From NCBI GenBank assembly GCA_017938485.1, contig JAGBBM010000136.1, forward strand, positions 1 through 64,000: a stretch of DNA of 64,000 nt, given 5' to 3'. This DNA is from Lachnospiraceae bacterium (GTDB lineage: Bacteria; Bacillota; Clostridia; Lachnospirales; Lachnospiraceae). A program made the position numbers and the translations under genes. Below are positions 36,669 through 45,599 of this stretch, piece after piece (the stretch's first letter is position 1; each line of letters opens with the position of its first letter). Under the pieces are notes generated by a model. The model was not told the DNA's origin and searched no databases. It was given only the letters and a program-made list of their open reading frames with translations.

Positions 36669-37817
36669 TTGAAAAAGATTGCTATTATTGGTTCTACAGG
36701 TTCCATAGGAACACAGACTTTGGATGTAGTTAGAGCCAATCAGGATATAAAGGTAGTTGCCATATCTGCAGGAAGCAATGTGGAATTACTTATTGAACAG
36801 GCAAAAGAATTTAAACCTGATATAGTGGGAATCTGGAGTGAAGACAAGGCTTGCTTGCTTAGGGAGGCCTTGTCTAACTTTGATATAAGGATTGTTTCTG
36901 GTATGGAAGGTCTCATAGAGATTGCCAGACATAAGGATTCTGATATATTGGTTACTGCTATTGTTGGTATGATTGGTATAAGGCCTACTATAGAGGCAAT
37001 TAAGGCAGGAAAGGATATCGCGCTTGCTAACAAAGAGACTCTTGTAACAGCAGGTCATATTATTATGCCTCTCGCCAAAGAAATGGGAGTTAAGATTTTA
37101 CCTGTTGATAGTGAACATTCAGCTATATTCCAGTGTATACATGGAGAAACTGATAATAAGATAAGCAGATTACTTATAACTGCTTCAGGTGGACCATTTA
37201 GGGGTAAGGATAGAGAGTATCTTACCAGGGTAACAGTGGAGGATGCTTTAAAACATCCAAACTGGGCCATGGGAAGAAAAATAACCATAGATTCTGCTAC
37301 ACTTGTTAATAAGGGATTAGAGGTAATTGAAGCTAAGTGGCTTTTTGATATTGAGCCAGAGGATATAGAGGTTGTTGTACAGCCCCAGAGTATAATTCAT
37401 TCTATGGTTGAATTTGAAGATGGTTCCATTAAGGCACAGCTTGGAACACCAGACATGAAGTTGCCTATACAATATGCCCTTTATTATCCTAAGAGAAGAT
37501 ATCTAGCTGGAGATAGATTAGATTTTAAAGCTCTTTCTGGGATAATTATAGATACACCTGACAAAGAGACATTTAAGGGACTTGATTTCGCTTATAATGC
37601 AATTAAGACAGGGGGCTCTATGCCAACAGTATTCAATGCTGCTAATGAGAAGGCAGTGGCATTGTTTTTAGACAAGAAGATAAGCTTTTTACAGATTTAT
37701 GACATAATAAAAGCCTGTATGGATGCTCATACTCTTATAGAAAATCCAGATTTAGAAGAGATTTTAAGTACAGAAGCATGGGTATATGACTATGTAGATA
37801 GGTATATGTTGGGGTAA
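36669..37817 (+). CDS. dxr: 1-deoxy-D-xylulose-5-phosphate reductoisomerase
   Basis: I choose TTG 36669 (382 residues), because GGAGG at 36656-36660 is spaced for it and KKIAIIGSTGSIG is the family start; an in-frame TTG at 36654 lacks a site. It catalyses the second step of the MEP isoprenoid pathway. NADPH motif GSTGSIGTQTLDV, the metal-binding DSEHSAIFQC, ASGGPF and the LGTPDMKLPIQYALYYP block are present. ispG, a later step of the same pathway, is two genes downstream. Confidence 0.96.
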   Translation: MKKIAIIGSTGSIGTQTLDVVRANQDIKVVAISAGSNVELLIEQAKEFKPDIVGIWSEDKACLLREALSNFDIRIVSGMEGLIEIARHKDSDILVTAIVGMIGIRPTIEAIKAGKDIALANKETLVTAGHIIMPLAKEMGVKILPVDSEHSAIFQCIHGETDNKISRLLITASGGPFRGKDREYLTRVTVEDALKHPNWAMGRKITIDSATLVNKGLEVIEAKWLFDIEPEDIEVVVQPQSIIHSMVEFEDGSIKAQLGTPDMKLPIQYALYYPKRRYLAGDRLDFKALSGIIIDTPDKETFKGLDFAYNAIKTGGSMPTVFNAANEKAVALFLDKKISFLQIYDIIKACMDAHTLIENPDLEEILSTEAWVYDYVDRYMLG

Positions 37818-37829
37818 AGGAGTAAGTTT

Positions 37830-38882
37830 ATGAATATTATATTGATTATATTAGTATTCGGTATCATAGTGTTTTTTCATGAATTTGGACACTTTATAGT
37901 AGCGAAAGCCAATAAAATAGCAGTAAATGAGTTTTCCATAGGTATGGGTCCGGCTATTTTTTCTTTCAAAAAAAATGAGACCAAGTATTCTCTTAGAATC
38001 CTTCCTTTAGGTGGATATTGTCTTATGGAAGGAGAGGAGGAAGAGTCTGATAATGAAAATGCTTTTAGCAACAAATCTGTATTAGCAAGGATAATGGTAG
38101 TAGCCGCTGGTCCCATATTCAATTTCATACTTGCTTTTGTGTTTGCTATAATTCTTGTGCATTTTACTGGATATGATCCAGCAGCTCTGTCTTATGTTAG
38201 AGAGGGAAGTGCTGCTGAGATTGCTGGTATTGAAACTGGAGATACCATCATAAGTATGAATGGGGAAAGAATGTACAATTATAGAGAAGTATTGTTGTAT
38301 ATGCAACTCAATGACCCTTCTAAGCCTATTAAGATGGTGCTTGAAAATTCAGAGGGAGAAAGATATAGCACTACTGTATATCCTATGCTCGACGAGAGTG
38401 GAGCCTATAAAATGGGAGTTATGGGCGGATACAGAGAGTCTGAGGGTATCGGTACAGATATAAAGTATGCTGCCTTAGAGCTCAGATATTGGGTTAAGGC
38501 AACGGTTACAAGCCTTAAACTAATAATAACCGGAGGGGTATCTGGCGATGAAGTTATGGGTCCTATCGGTGTTGGTGGAACTATGAATCAAATTATCGAA
38601 GAGGTTAAAGAGGAAAGTGACAGCAGAAAAGAGGCTATTATAAATATTCTTCTCAATATGCTTAACTGGTGTATACTTCTTAGTGTCAACTTAGGTGTTA
38701 TGAATCTTTTGCCAATTCCGGCTCTTGATGGAGGAAGACTTCTTTTCCTTATAATTGAGGGTGTGAGACGTAAGAAGATTCCACCAGAAAAAGAAGCTTT
38801 TGTAAATATGATAGGCTTCGTATTACTTATTATTCTTATGATAGTGGTATTTTTTAATGATATAAAAAATGTGTTCTTTTAA
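37830..38882 (+). CDS. rseP: Site-2 intramembrane metalloprotease RseP
   Basis: The product has 350 residues and starts at ATG 37830 after AAGGAG. It cleaves membrane-bound substrates such as anti-sigma factors and signal-peptide remnants inside the membrane. The zinc motif HEFGH is at about residues 17-21, a PDZ domain lies near 115-185 (VREGSAAEIAGIETGDTI) and the third ligand motif NLLPIPALDGGRL near 292-304. Four membrane segments are visible. Confidence 0.95.
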   Translation: MNIILIILVFGIIVFFHEFGHFIVAKANKIAVNEFSIGMGPAIFSFKKNETKYSLRILPLGGYCLMEGEEEESDNENAFSNKSVLARIMVVAAGPIFNFILAFVFAIILVHFTGYDPAALSYVREGSAAEIAGIETGDTIISMNGERMYNYREVLLYMQLNDPSKPIKMVLENSEGERYSTTVYPMLDESGAYKMGVMGGYRESEGIGTDIKYAALELRYWVKATVTSLKLIITGGVSGDEVMGPIGVGGTMNQIIEEVKEESDSRKEAIINILLNMLNWCILLSVNLGVMNLLPIPALDGGRLLFLIIEGVRRKKIPPEKEAFVNMIGFVLLIILMIVVFFNDIKNVFF

Positions 38883-38917
38883 GGTGATATAACATCTTTG
38901 TCTGGAGGTAAATATAT

Positions 38918-39982
38918 ATGCTTACACATAGAGAGCAAACTAAGGTTATCCATATTGGCAATGCAAAGATTGGAGGAGGTAATCCAATTCTTATTCAGTC
39001 TATGACAAATACTGATACAGCAGATATTAGGGCTACGGTAGAACAGATAAAAAGATTAGAGGAGGCAGGCTGTCAGATTATTAGGTCTACTGCCAACAAC
39101 GAGGCTTCTGCCCGTGCTTTCGATGAGATAAAAAAGCATATAAACATTCCTATAGTTGCAGACATACATTTTGACTACAAGATGGCTATACTTGCTATGG
39201 AATGTGGAGCTGATAAGATAAGAATCAATCCAGGCAACATAGGCGGCGAAGATAATCTTAAAAAGGTTGTTGCCGTTGCCAAATCAAAGAATATCCCAAT
39301 AAGAGTTGGTGTCAATTCTGGTTCTTTGGAAAAAGCACTTGTGGAAAAATATGGTGGTGTAACAGCCGAGGGTATAGTTGAGAGCGCCTTGGATAAAGTT
39401 TCTATGATTGAGCGCTGCGATTATGACAATATGGTCATAAGCATTAAGTCATCAGATGTTATGATGTGTGTAAAGGCTCATGAGATAATTGCAGAAAAGA
39501 CTAAGTATCCACTTCATGTTGGAATTACGGAGTCAGGAACTGTTTATAGGGGTAATATTAAGTCTGCAGTAGGTCTTGGTCTTATACTGGTACAAGGCAT
39601 AGGTGATACTATAAGAGTATCTCTTACCAGTGATCCTGTGGAGGAGATAGTTTCAGCCAAAACTATACTTAGAACTCTTAATTTAAGACGTGAAGGCATT
39701 GAACTTGTTTCCTGTCCGACCTGTGGAAGAACCAAGATTGACCTTATTGGGCTTGCAGGAAAGGTGGAAACGCTTATACAGGAGTATGACCACCTAAACA
39801 TCAAGGTTGCAGTTATGGGATGCGCTGTAAATGGTCCTGGTGAAGCAAAAGAAGCAGATCTTGGCGTAGCCGGCGGTGACGGTGAAGGATTATTATTTAA
39901 AAAGGGAGTTATTGTTAAGAAACTCCCACAGGAAGAGTTACTTGGAGCACTTAAGTGGGAATTAGATAACTGGGAGGATTAA
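38918..39982 (+). CDS. ispG: 4-hydroxy-3-methylbut-2-enyl-diphosphate synthase
   Basis: The product has 354 residues and starts at ATG 38918 after GGAGG. It is an iron-sulfur enzyme that makes HMBPP in the MEP pathway. The TIM-barrel half has IQSMTNTDTADIRATVEQI and VADIHFDYKMA. The 4Fe-4S ligands are in SCPTCGRTK (near residues 265-273) and GCAVNGPGEA. In B. subtilis this place between rasP and polC is taken by proS. Confidence 0.96.
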   Translation: MLTHREQTKVIHIGNAKIGGGNPILIQSMTNTDTADIRATVEQIKRLEEAGCQIIRSTANNEASARAFDEIKKHINIPIVADIHFDYKMAILAMECGADKIRINPGNIGGEDNLKKVVAVAKSKNIPIRVGVNSGSLEKALVEKYGGVTAEGIVESALDKVSMIERCDYDNMVISIKSSDVMMCVKAHEIIAEKTKYPLHVGITESGTVYRGNIKSAVGLGLILVQGIGDTIRVSLTSDPVEEIVSAKTILRTLNLRREGIELVSCPTCGRTKIDLIGLAGKVETLIQEYDHLNIKVAVMGCAVNGPGEAKEADLGVAGGDGEGLLFKKGVIVKKLPQEELLGALKWELDNWED

Positions 39983-39985
39983 AGT

Positions 39986-42900
39986 TTGGAGAAGAAACTA
40001 TTTAGAGAAGTTTTTCCAGGCTTGAAATTAGATAGAGACTTAGATGACCTTTTAGGACAAACTGAGGTGGAGAATATAACCATGTTCAAATCAGAAAAGA
40101 AGATGGTTATTTCTATTTCAAGCCACAATTTAATAGCGAAGAAGCTGATAAAAAAAGCTGAAGAAAAGATAAAAGAGTTTGTGTTTGGACCTCGCTCGGG
40201 AGAGACTTGTGTTATAAAGGAACGTTTTATTCTCTCAAAACAATATAAACTCAAGCATCTGACGGATATATATAAGGATAGCTTTCTTGAGGAGATAAAA
40301 GATATAAGCTATGTGGATTTCAGACTTCTTGACAGAGCAGAGTGGTATTATAACGACAATATTTTAACTCTTGCTCTAGAGGATACTCATCTTGCAAGGA
40401 GTCATTCTGACAAGATTAAAGCTTATCTTGAGACCACATATAAAGAACGCTTTGGAATGGAAGTTCAGATTGGTTTTAATTATACCGAGGAACAAAAGAC
40501 TAAGCTTAGAGAGGCAAATGAAAAAAGGCTCAAGATTGAGCTTGCAGCTATTGAAGCAAATCAGCAACAACTTAATAAAGATGTTCAGGAAGAATCTACT
40601 TCTACTGATGTAGAATCAAAGAAAAATGAAGAAAATGTTGCTAAAAAACAAGAGGAAGCAAGTGCTGCATCAAAGAGTGTTGAAGAAAAAACACCGGAAA
40701 AGAAGGAACAGACTAAAGCAGATTATGGTAAGAAAAAAGCTTCTTCTCAAGATCCGGATGTATTCTATGGACGTAATTGTGAGGGAGATATTGTTCCGAT
40801 TAGTGATTTGTATGACGGTATTGGCCCGGTATGTATACATGGACAGGTTATTTTTCTTGAGGATAGAGAGCTTAAGAGTGGTAAATTTATCATAAGTGGT
40901 AATATAACTGATTTTACAGACACTATTGGATTTAAGGTCTTTGTTGGTCCAGATGATAGGGAGCCTATGCTTGATGAGCTTAAGAAGGGTAAGTTCTACA
41001 TAATTAAGGGTGTTCCTATGTATGATTCCTATGCAAGAGAGGTTTCTGTTTCCTCTATAACAGGTATTAAACCAGCTAATGATTTCAGAGTTAAACGTGT
41101 GGATACATCCATAGAGAAACGAGTTGAACTACATCTTCACACTGTTATGAGTGAGATGGATAGTGTTGTGGATATAGGCAAGGTAATTGCCAGAGCCAAA
41201 GAGTGGGGACACAAGGCAATTGCTATTACTGATCATGGTTGTGTTCAGGCATTCCCAGTGGCAAATCACTGTGTTAAGCCGGATGAAGACTTTAAGATTA
41301 TCTATGGAGTGGAAGGCTATTTCGTAGATGACTTAAAAGATTTGGTTGTAAATGATAAGGGACAGAGCATAGATTCAGAATATGTGGTTTTTGATATTGA
41401 AACCACTGGATTAAGTCCTAGATTTAACAAGATTATAGAGATTGGCGCAGTTAGAATTAAGGACGGAAAGATTCAGGATAAATTCTCACAGTTTGTAAAT
41501 CCTGAAGTACCTATACCATATTCTATTACTAAGCTCACATCCATAAATGACAATATGGTATTAGAAGCGCCAACTATAGAAGAGGTTCTGCCACGATTCT
41601 TTGAATTTGTGGGAGATGCTATTTTAGTCGCCCATAATGCCAGCTTTGATACAGGCTTTATTAAGGAATTTGCAAAAAGACAAGGACTTCCTTTTGATTA
41701 TACCATAGTTGATACTATGACTCTTGCCCATATTCTTATACCAGAGCTTGGAAAGTATACATTAGATAGGCTTTGTAAGCAGTTTAATGTGTCCTTGGAA
41801 AATCATCACAGAGCCTGTGATGATGCGGCTGCCACTGCAGAGATATTTGTTAAGATGCTTAATATGATTCATAAAAAGGATGTCCACACTATAAAGGAAC
41901 TTAATGTAATGGGTTCTGCGTCTCCTGAATCAATTAAGAAGGCAAAGACATATCACGGAATTATTTTAGTTAAAAATGATGTGGGTAGAGTTAATTTGTA
42001 CAGATTGATTTCTGAGTCACACATAAACTATTTTAACAGAAGACCTAGAATTCCAAAGAGTCTCATTAATAAGTATAGAGAAGGTCTTATTATAGGTTCT
42101 GCCTGTGAGGCGGGAGAGCTTTATCAGGCTATGCTTTACAATAACAGCGAGGATGAAATTACAAGGCTTGCCAACTTCTATGATTATTACGAGATTCAGC
42201 CTAATGGCAACAATATGTTTATGCTTGAAAAAGAGAGTGCTCCTGTAGAAACTGTTGAAGATTTAGAGGAGATTAACAAACGTATTGTGGATTTGGGAAA
42301 ACAGTTTAATAAACCGGTTGTGGCAACCTGCGATGTTCATTTCCTAGACCCGGAAGATGAGATATATAGAAGAATTATAATGGCTGGAAAGGGTTTTGAT
42401 GATGCGGATAATCAACCACCACTATATTATAGAACTACTGAGGAAATGCTGGAAGAATTTGCATATCTTGGAGGTGACCTGGCGAAGGAAGTTGTTATAA
42501 CCAATACCAATAAGATAGCAGATATGGTGGAGAAGATATCTCCTGTAAGACCAGATAAACAACCTCCTATCATTGAGAATTCTGATGAGACCTTAACTAA
42601 TATATGTTACGATAAGGCACACGAGATATATGGACCAGACTTACCTGATATAGTTGTAAAGCGTCTGGAAAAGGAGCTTAATTCTATTATAACTAATGGA
42701 TTTGCGGTTATGTACATAATTGCTCAAAAGCTGGTTTGGCGTTCTAATGACGATGGATATTTGGTTGGCTCGAGAGGTTCTGTAGGTTCTTCTTTTGTTG
42801 CCACTATGGCAGGTATTACAGAGGTTAACCCACTTCCTGCTCATTATATATGTCCACATTGTTATTATACAGATTTTGATTCTGAGGCAGTAAAGCCATA

Positions 42901-44467
42901 TCAGATGCAGGGTCAGTCTGGCTGTGATATGCCGGATATGGACTGCCCAAAGTGTGGCACTAAGATGATAAAAGAAGGCCATGATATACCATTTGAGACT
43001 TTCCTTGGTTTCAAGGGAGATAAGGAACCGGATATAGACCTTAACTTTTCCGGAGAGTATCAGCCTAAGGCTCATGCTTACACAGAGGAACTTTTTGGTA
43101 AGGGTAAGGCCTTTAGAGCGGGAACCATAGGTACTATGGCGGAGAAGACTGCATTTGGATTTGTATACAATTATTACAAGGATAAAGGTGAAGAAAAAAG
43201 ACGCTGCGAGATGGAGAGACTTGCCCTTGGTTGTACAGGTGTAAAGAGAACAACAGGACAGCACCCGGGTGGTATGATAGTACTTCCTTCCCATGAGGAG
43301 ATATACTCATTTACACCTATTCAGAAACCGGCAAATGATATGTCTACAGACATAATTACCACCCATTTCGAATATCACTCAATTGACCATAACTTGCTCA
43401 AACTTGATATTCTGGGACACGATGATCCTACCATGATTAGAAGACTGGAGGATTTGACAGGCCTTGATGCAAAGACTATTCCTCTTGATGATAAGACAGT
43501 TATGTCCTTATTCCACAGTACAGAGGCCCTTGGTATTAGCCCAGAAGATATAGGTGGAACTAAGCTTGGCTCTCTTGGCGTGCCGGAGTTTGGTACAGAG
43601 TTTGCCATGCAGATGCTTATTGATGCCAATCCACAGAATTTCTCGGATTTGGTTAGAATAGCAGGTCTTTCTCATGGTACAGACGTGTGGCTTGGAAATG
43701 CCCAGACTCTTATACAAGAGGGAAAATGCGTTCTTGGAACAGCCATATGTACCAGAGATGATATTATGATATATCTTATTAATATGGGCTTGGAATCAGG
43801 ACTTGCTTTTACCATTATGGAGAGTGTTCGTAAGGGAAAAGGTCTAAAACCTGAGTGGGAGGAAGAAATGACTGCCCATGGTGTGCCTGATTGGTATATT
43901 TGGTCCTGTAAGAAGATTAAGTATATGTTCCCTAAGGCTCATGCTGCTGCCTATGTTATGATGGGTTGGAGAGTGGCGTACTATAAGGTGAACTATCCTT
44001 TGGCGTATTATACAGCTTTCTTTAGTATTAGAGCATCAGCCTTTGACTATAAGCTTATGTGTCAGGGTAAGGAAGCTTTGGAGGCAAATCTTAAAGAACT
44101 TCAAAAAACTGATAAGAATAATCAGACCGCTACAGTTAAGGATACTATAAGGGATATGAAAATTGTTCAGGAAATGTATGCCCGTGGTATTGAGTTTATG
44201 CCTATTGACTTATATAGAGCTGACGCAGAAAGATTCCAGATAATTGATGGTAAGATAATGCCAAGTTTTGGTTCCTTGCCAGGAATGGGTGCTAAAGCGG
44301 CTAAACAGCTACAGGAAGCAGCGGCTGAGGGTCCATTTATATCTAAGGAGGATATTAGGATCAGAGGAAAAGTTTCTAAGACTATATTAGATGATATGGA
44401 AGCATTGGGACTGCTGGGAGATTTGCCAGATACTAACCAGTATGATTTCTTTAGTATGCTTCAATAA
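39986..44467 (+). CDS. polC: DNA polymerase III alpha subunit, Gram-positive type
   Basis: The product has 1493 residues and starts at TTG 39986, three bases after ispG, with GGGAGGA as ribosome site. PolC is the main replicative polymerase of Firmicutes. Order of domains: N-terminal region (1-190); a Lys/Glu-rich linker (about 190-255); OB fold (about 260-370); PHP domain (VELHLHTVMSEMD from about 378) split by the inserted 3'-5' exonuclease (YVVFDIETTGLSP from about 465, with catalytic DIE); zinc site (CPHC near 955 and CPKC near 989); palm with PDIDLNFSGEYQ near 1015-1026; and a C-terminal duplex-binding region. Length and motifs are normal. Confidence 0.97.
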   Translation: MEKKLFREVFPGLKLDRDLDDLLGQTEVENITMFKSEKKMVISISSHNLIAKKLIKKAEEKIKEFVFGPRSGETCVIKERFILSKQYKLKHLTDIYKDSFLEEIKDISYVDFRLLDRAEWYYNDNILTLALEDTHLARSHSDKIKAYLETTYKERFGMEVQIGFNYTEEQKTKLREANEKRLKIELAAIEANQQQLNKDVQEESTSTDVESKKNEENVAKKQEEASAASKSVEEKTPEKKEQTKADYGKKKASSQDPDVFYGRNCEGDIVPISDLYDGIGPVCIHGQVIFLEDRELKSGKFIISGNITDFTDTIGFKVFVGPDDREPMLDELKKGKFYIIKGVPMYDSYAREVSVSSITGIKPANDFRVKRVDTSIEKRVELHLHTVMSEMDSVVDIGKVIARAKEWGHKAIAITDHGCVQAFPVANHCVKPDEDFKIIYGVEGYFVDDLKDLVVNDKGQSIDSEYVVFDIETTGLSPRFNKIIEIGAVRIKDGKIQDKFSQFVNPEVPIPYSITKLTSINDNMVLEAPTIEEVLPRFFEFVGDAILVAHNASFDTGFIKEFAKRQGLPFDYTIVDTMTLAHILIPELGKYTLDRLCKQFNVSLENHHRACDDAAATAEIFVKMLNMIHKKDVHTIKELNVMGSASPESIKKAKTYHGIILVKNDVGRVNLYRLISESHINYFNRRPRIPKSLINKYREGLIIGSACEAGELYQAMLYNNSEDEITRLANFYDYYEIQPNGNNMFMLEKESAPVETVEDLEEINKRIVDLGKQFNKPVVATCDVHFLDPEDEIYRRIIMAGKGFDDADNQPPLYYRTTEEMLEEFAYLGGDLAKEVVITNTNKIADMVEKISPVRPDKQPPIIENSDETLTNICYDKAHEIYGPDLPDIVVKRLEKELNSIITNGFAVMYIIAQKLVWRSNDDGYLVGSRGSVGSSFVATMAGITEVNPLPAHYICPHCYYTDFDSEAVKPYQMQGQSGCDMPDMDCPKCGTKMIKEGHDIPFETFLGFKGDKEPDIDLNFSGEYQPKAHAYTEELFGKGKAFRAGTIGTMAEKTAFGFVYNYYKDKGEEKRRCEMERLALGCTGVKRTTGQHPGGMIVLPSHEEIYSFTPIQKPANDMSTDIITTHFEYHSIDHNLLKLDILGHDDPTMIRRLEDLTGLDAKTIPLDDKTVMSLFHSTEALGISPEDIGGTKLGSLGVPEFGTEFAMQMLIDANPQNFSDLVRIAGLSHGTDVWLGNAQTLIQEGKCVLGTAICTRDDIMIYLINMGLESGLAFTIMESVRKGKGLKPEWEEEMTAHGVPDWYIWSCKKIKYMFPKAHAAAYVMMGWRVAYYKVNYPLAYYTAFFSIRASAFDYKLMCQGKEALEANLKELQKTDKNNQTATVKDTIRDMKIVQEMYARGIEFMPIDLYRADAERFQIIDGKIMPSFGSLPGMGAKAAKQLQEAAAEGPFISKEDIRIRGKVSKTILDDMEALGLLGDLPDTNQYDFFSMLQ

Positions 44468-44471
44468 AGAG

Positions 44472-44500
44472 TTGCTATTTTCATACAAATATATTAAAAT
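44472..44500 (+). promoter_or_regulatory. Likely promoter of the ireB cluster
   Basis: TTGCTA (44472-44477), exactly 17 bases, TAAAAT (44495-44500), five bases after the polC stop codon. The predicted transcript start falls near 44507, which makes ATG 44509 an unlikely start and supports ATG 44530. Confidence 0.5.
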
Positions 44501-44529
44501 AACACTATATGTTTAAAGGACGTGAGGAT

Positions 44530-44787
44530 ATGAGTAATCAAAACACCCAAGATATAGGTATAATTAGAGAGACTATGATAGAAGTTCCGGATATACTTGC
44601 CCAGGTATATGAGGCTTTATCAGAAAAAGGTTATAATCCAGTCAGTCAGATAGTTGGATATGTTATGAGTGGTGACCCTACATACATCACCAGCTATAAG
44701 AATGCAAGAAGCCTTATTATGAAGGCGGAGCGTGACGAGATTATAGAAGTTCTTCTTGAAAACTATATTGACACAAGATTAAAGTAA
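44530..44787 (+). CDS. ireB: IreB-family regulatory phosphoprotein
   Basis: I choose ATG 44530 (85 residues), with AAAGGA 9 bases upstream; the in-frame ATG at 44509 lies at the presumed transcript start. The UPF0297 core is clear: [34 protein letters not shown] and [14 protein letters not shown]. In Enterococcus faecalis IreB is a substrate of the PASTA kinase IreK and lowers cephalosporin resistance. A PASTA kinase and its phosphatase lie about 20 kb upstream here. The ireB-ruvX-DUF1292 order is conserved in Firmicutes, usually after alaS. Confidence 0.93.
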   Translation: MSNQNTQDIGIIRETMIEVPDILAQVYEALSEKGYNPVSQIVGYVMSGDPTYITSYKNARSLIMKAERDEIIEVLLENYIDTRLK

Positions 44788-44869
44788 ACATACTTAACTA
44801 ACTATGGATATAGTCATACCAATAGGGTCCTATCGGCTGATTATATCCTTAATTAGTGTGAGGGATAAT

Positions 44870-45304
44870 ATGAGAATAATAGGATTAGACTACGGGACAA
44901 AAACAGTGGGAGTTGCCCTTTCTGACGAGAATCAGATTATAGCCTCTCCTCATATAACTATTGAGAGAAAACACGCTACTAAACTTAGACAAACCTACGC
45001 TCAGATAGAAGAGATAATAAGAGAGTATGAGGTTGGGCTTATTGTGCTTGGTTTTCCAAAGAATATGAATAACACAGAGGGAGAGCGAGCAGAGGCAACC
45101 AAAGATTTCGCAGAGAATTTGGAAAGACGTACAGGTATAGAAGTTCGCTTAGTTGATGAAAGACTTACAACTATGCAGGCGGATCGTATATTAGATGCAA
45201 CAGGTGTTGCTCAAAGTGCCAGAAAAGAACACATAGATAAGATGGCGGCAGCCATTATTTTACAGAGTTTTTTGGATATGAAGAAGAACGAAGAAGATAT
45301 ATAG
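44870..45304 (+). CDS. ruvX: Holliday junction resolvase-like YqgF/RuvX
   Basis: I choose ATG 44870 (144 residues) behind GTGAGGG; MRIIGLDYGTKTVGVA is the family start, and an upstream in-frame ATG (44804) would add 22 unrelated residues. It has an RNase H-like fold with acidic residues in GLDYG, IVLGFPKNM and VDERLTT. Family members act in 16S rRNA 5' end processing or in DNA resolution. It lies between ireB and the DUF1292 gene, the conserved order. Confidence 0.93.
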   Translation: MRIIGLDYGTKTVGVALSDENQIIASPHITIERKHATKLRQTYAQIEEIIREYEVGLIVLGFPKNMNNTEGERAEATKDFAENLERRTGIEVRLVDERLTTMQADRILDATGVAQSARKEHIDKMAAAIILQSFLDMKKNEEDI

Positions 45305-45327
45305 GTTAGATTTTGTGAGGTAGGAAC

Positions 45328-45597
45328 ATGGAAGATATGAATTACGATAAGATAGTATTTGAGTCAGAGGATGGAGATGAAGAATTTTACATTCTTGAGC
45401 AGACTATGCTTGCAGGAGTTAATTATTTGTTAGTTACTGATGATATAGACAGTGAGGAAGGAAGCTTTCTTATATTGAAAGAGGAAAAGGGAGACGAGGA
45501 GTTCGTTTCCTATGATATCGTTGAAGACGAAAAGGAACTTAAGGCAGTAATTTCTATATTTGATGAATTACTGGAAGACTTTGATTTGGAGGTATAG
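45328..45597 (+). CDS. DUF1292 small acidic protein (YrzB-like)
   Basis: The product has 89 residues and starts at ATG 45328 after GAGGTAGGA. It is strongly acidic, with the family pattern IVFESEDGDEEFYILEQT, NYLLVTDD and FLILKEEKGDEEFVSYDIVE. The molecular function is unknown. Its place directly after ruvX is conserved in Firmicutes (B. subtilis yrzL-yrrK-yrzB). Confidence 0.88.
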   Translation: MEDMNYDKIVFESEDGDEEFYILEQTMLAGVNYLLVTDDIDSEEGSFLILKEEKGDEEFVSYDIVEDEKELKAVISIFDELLEDFDLEV

Positions 45598-45599
45598 AT

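Noticed and set aside
42641..43294. Minus-strand open frame of 217 residues
   Set aside because: It lies wholly within polC in antisense, with no recognisable domain or ribosome site.
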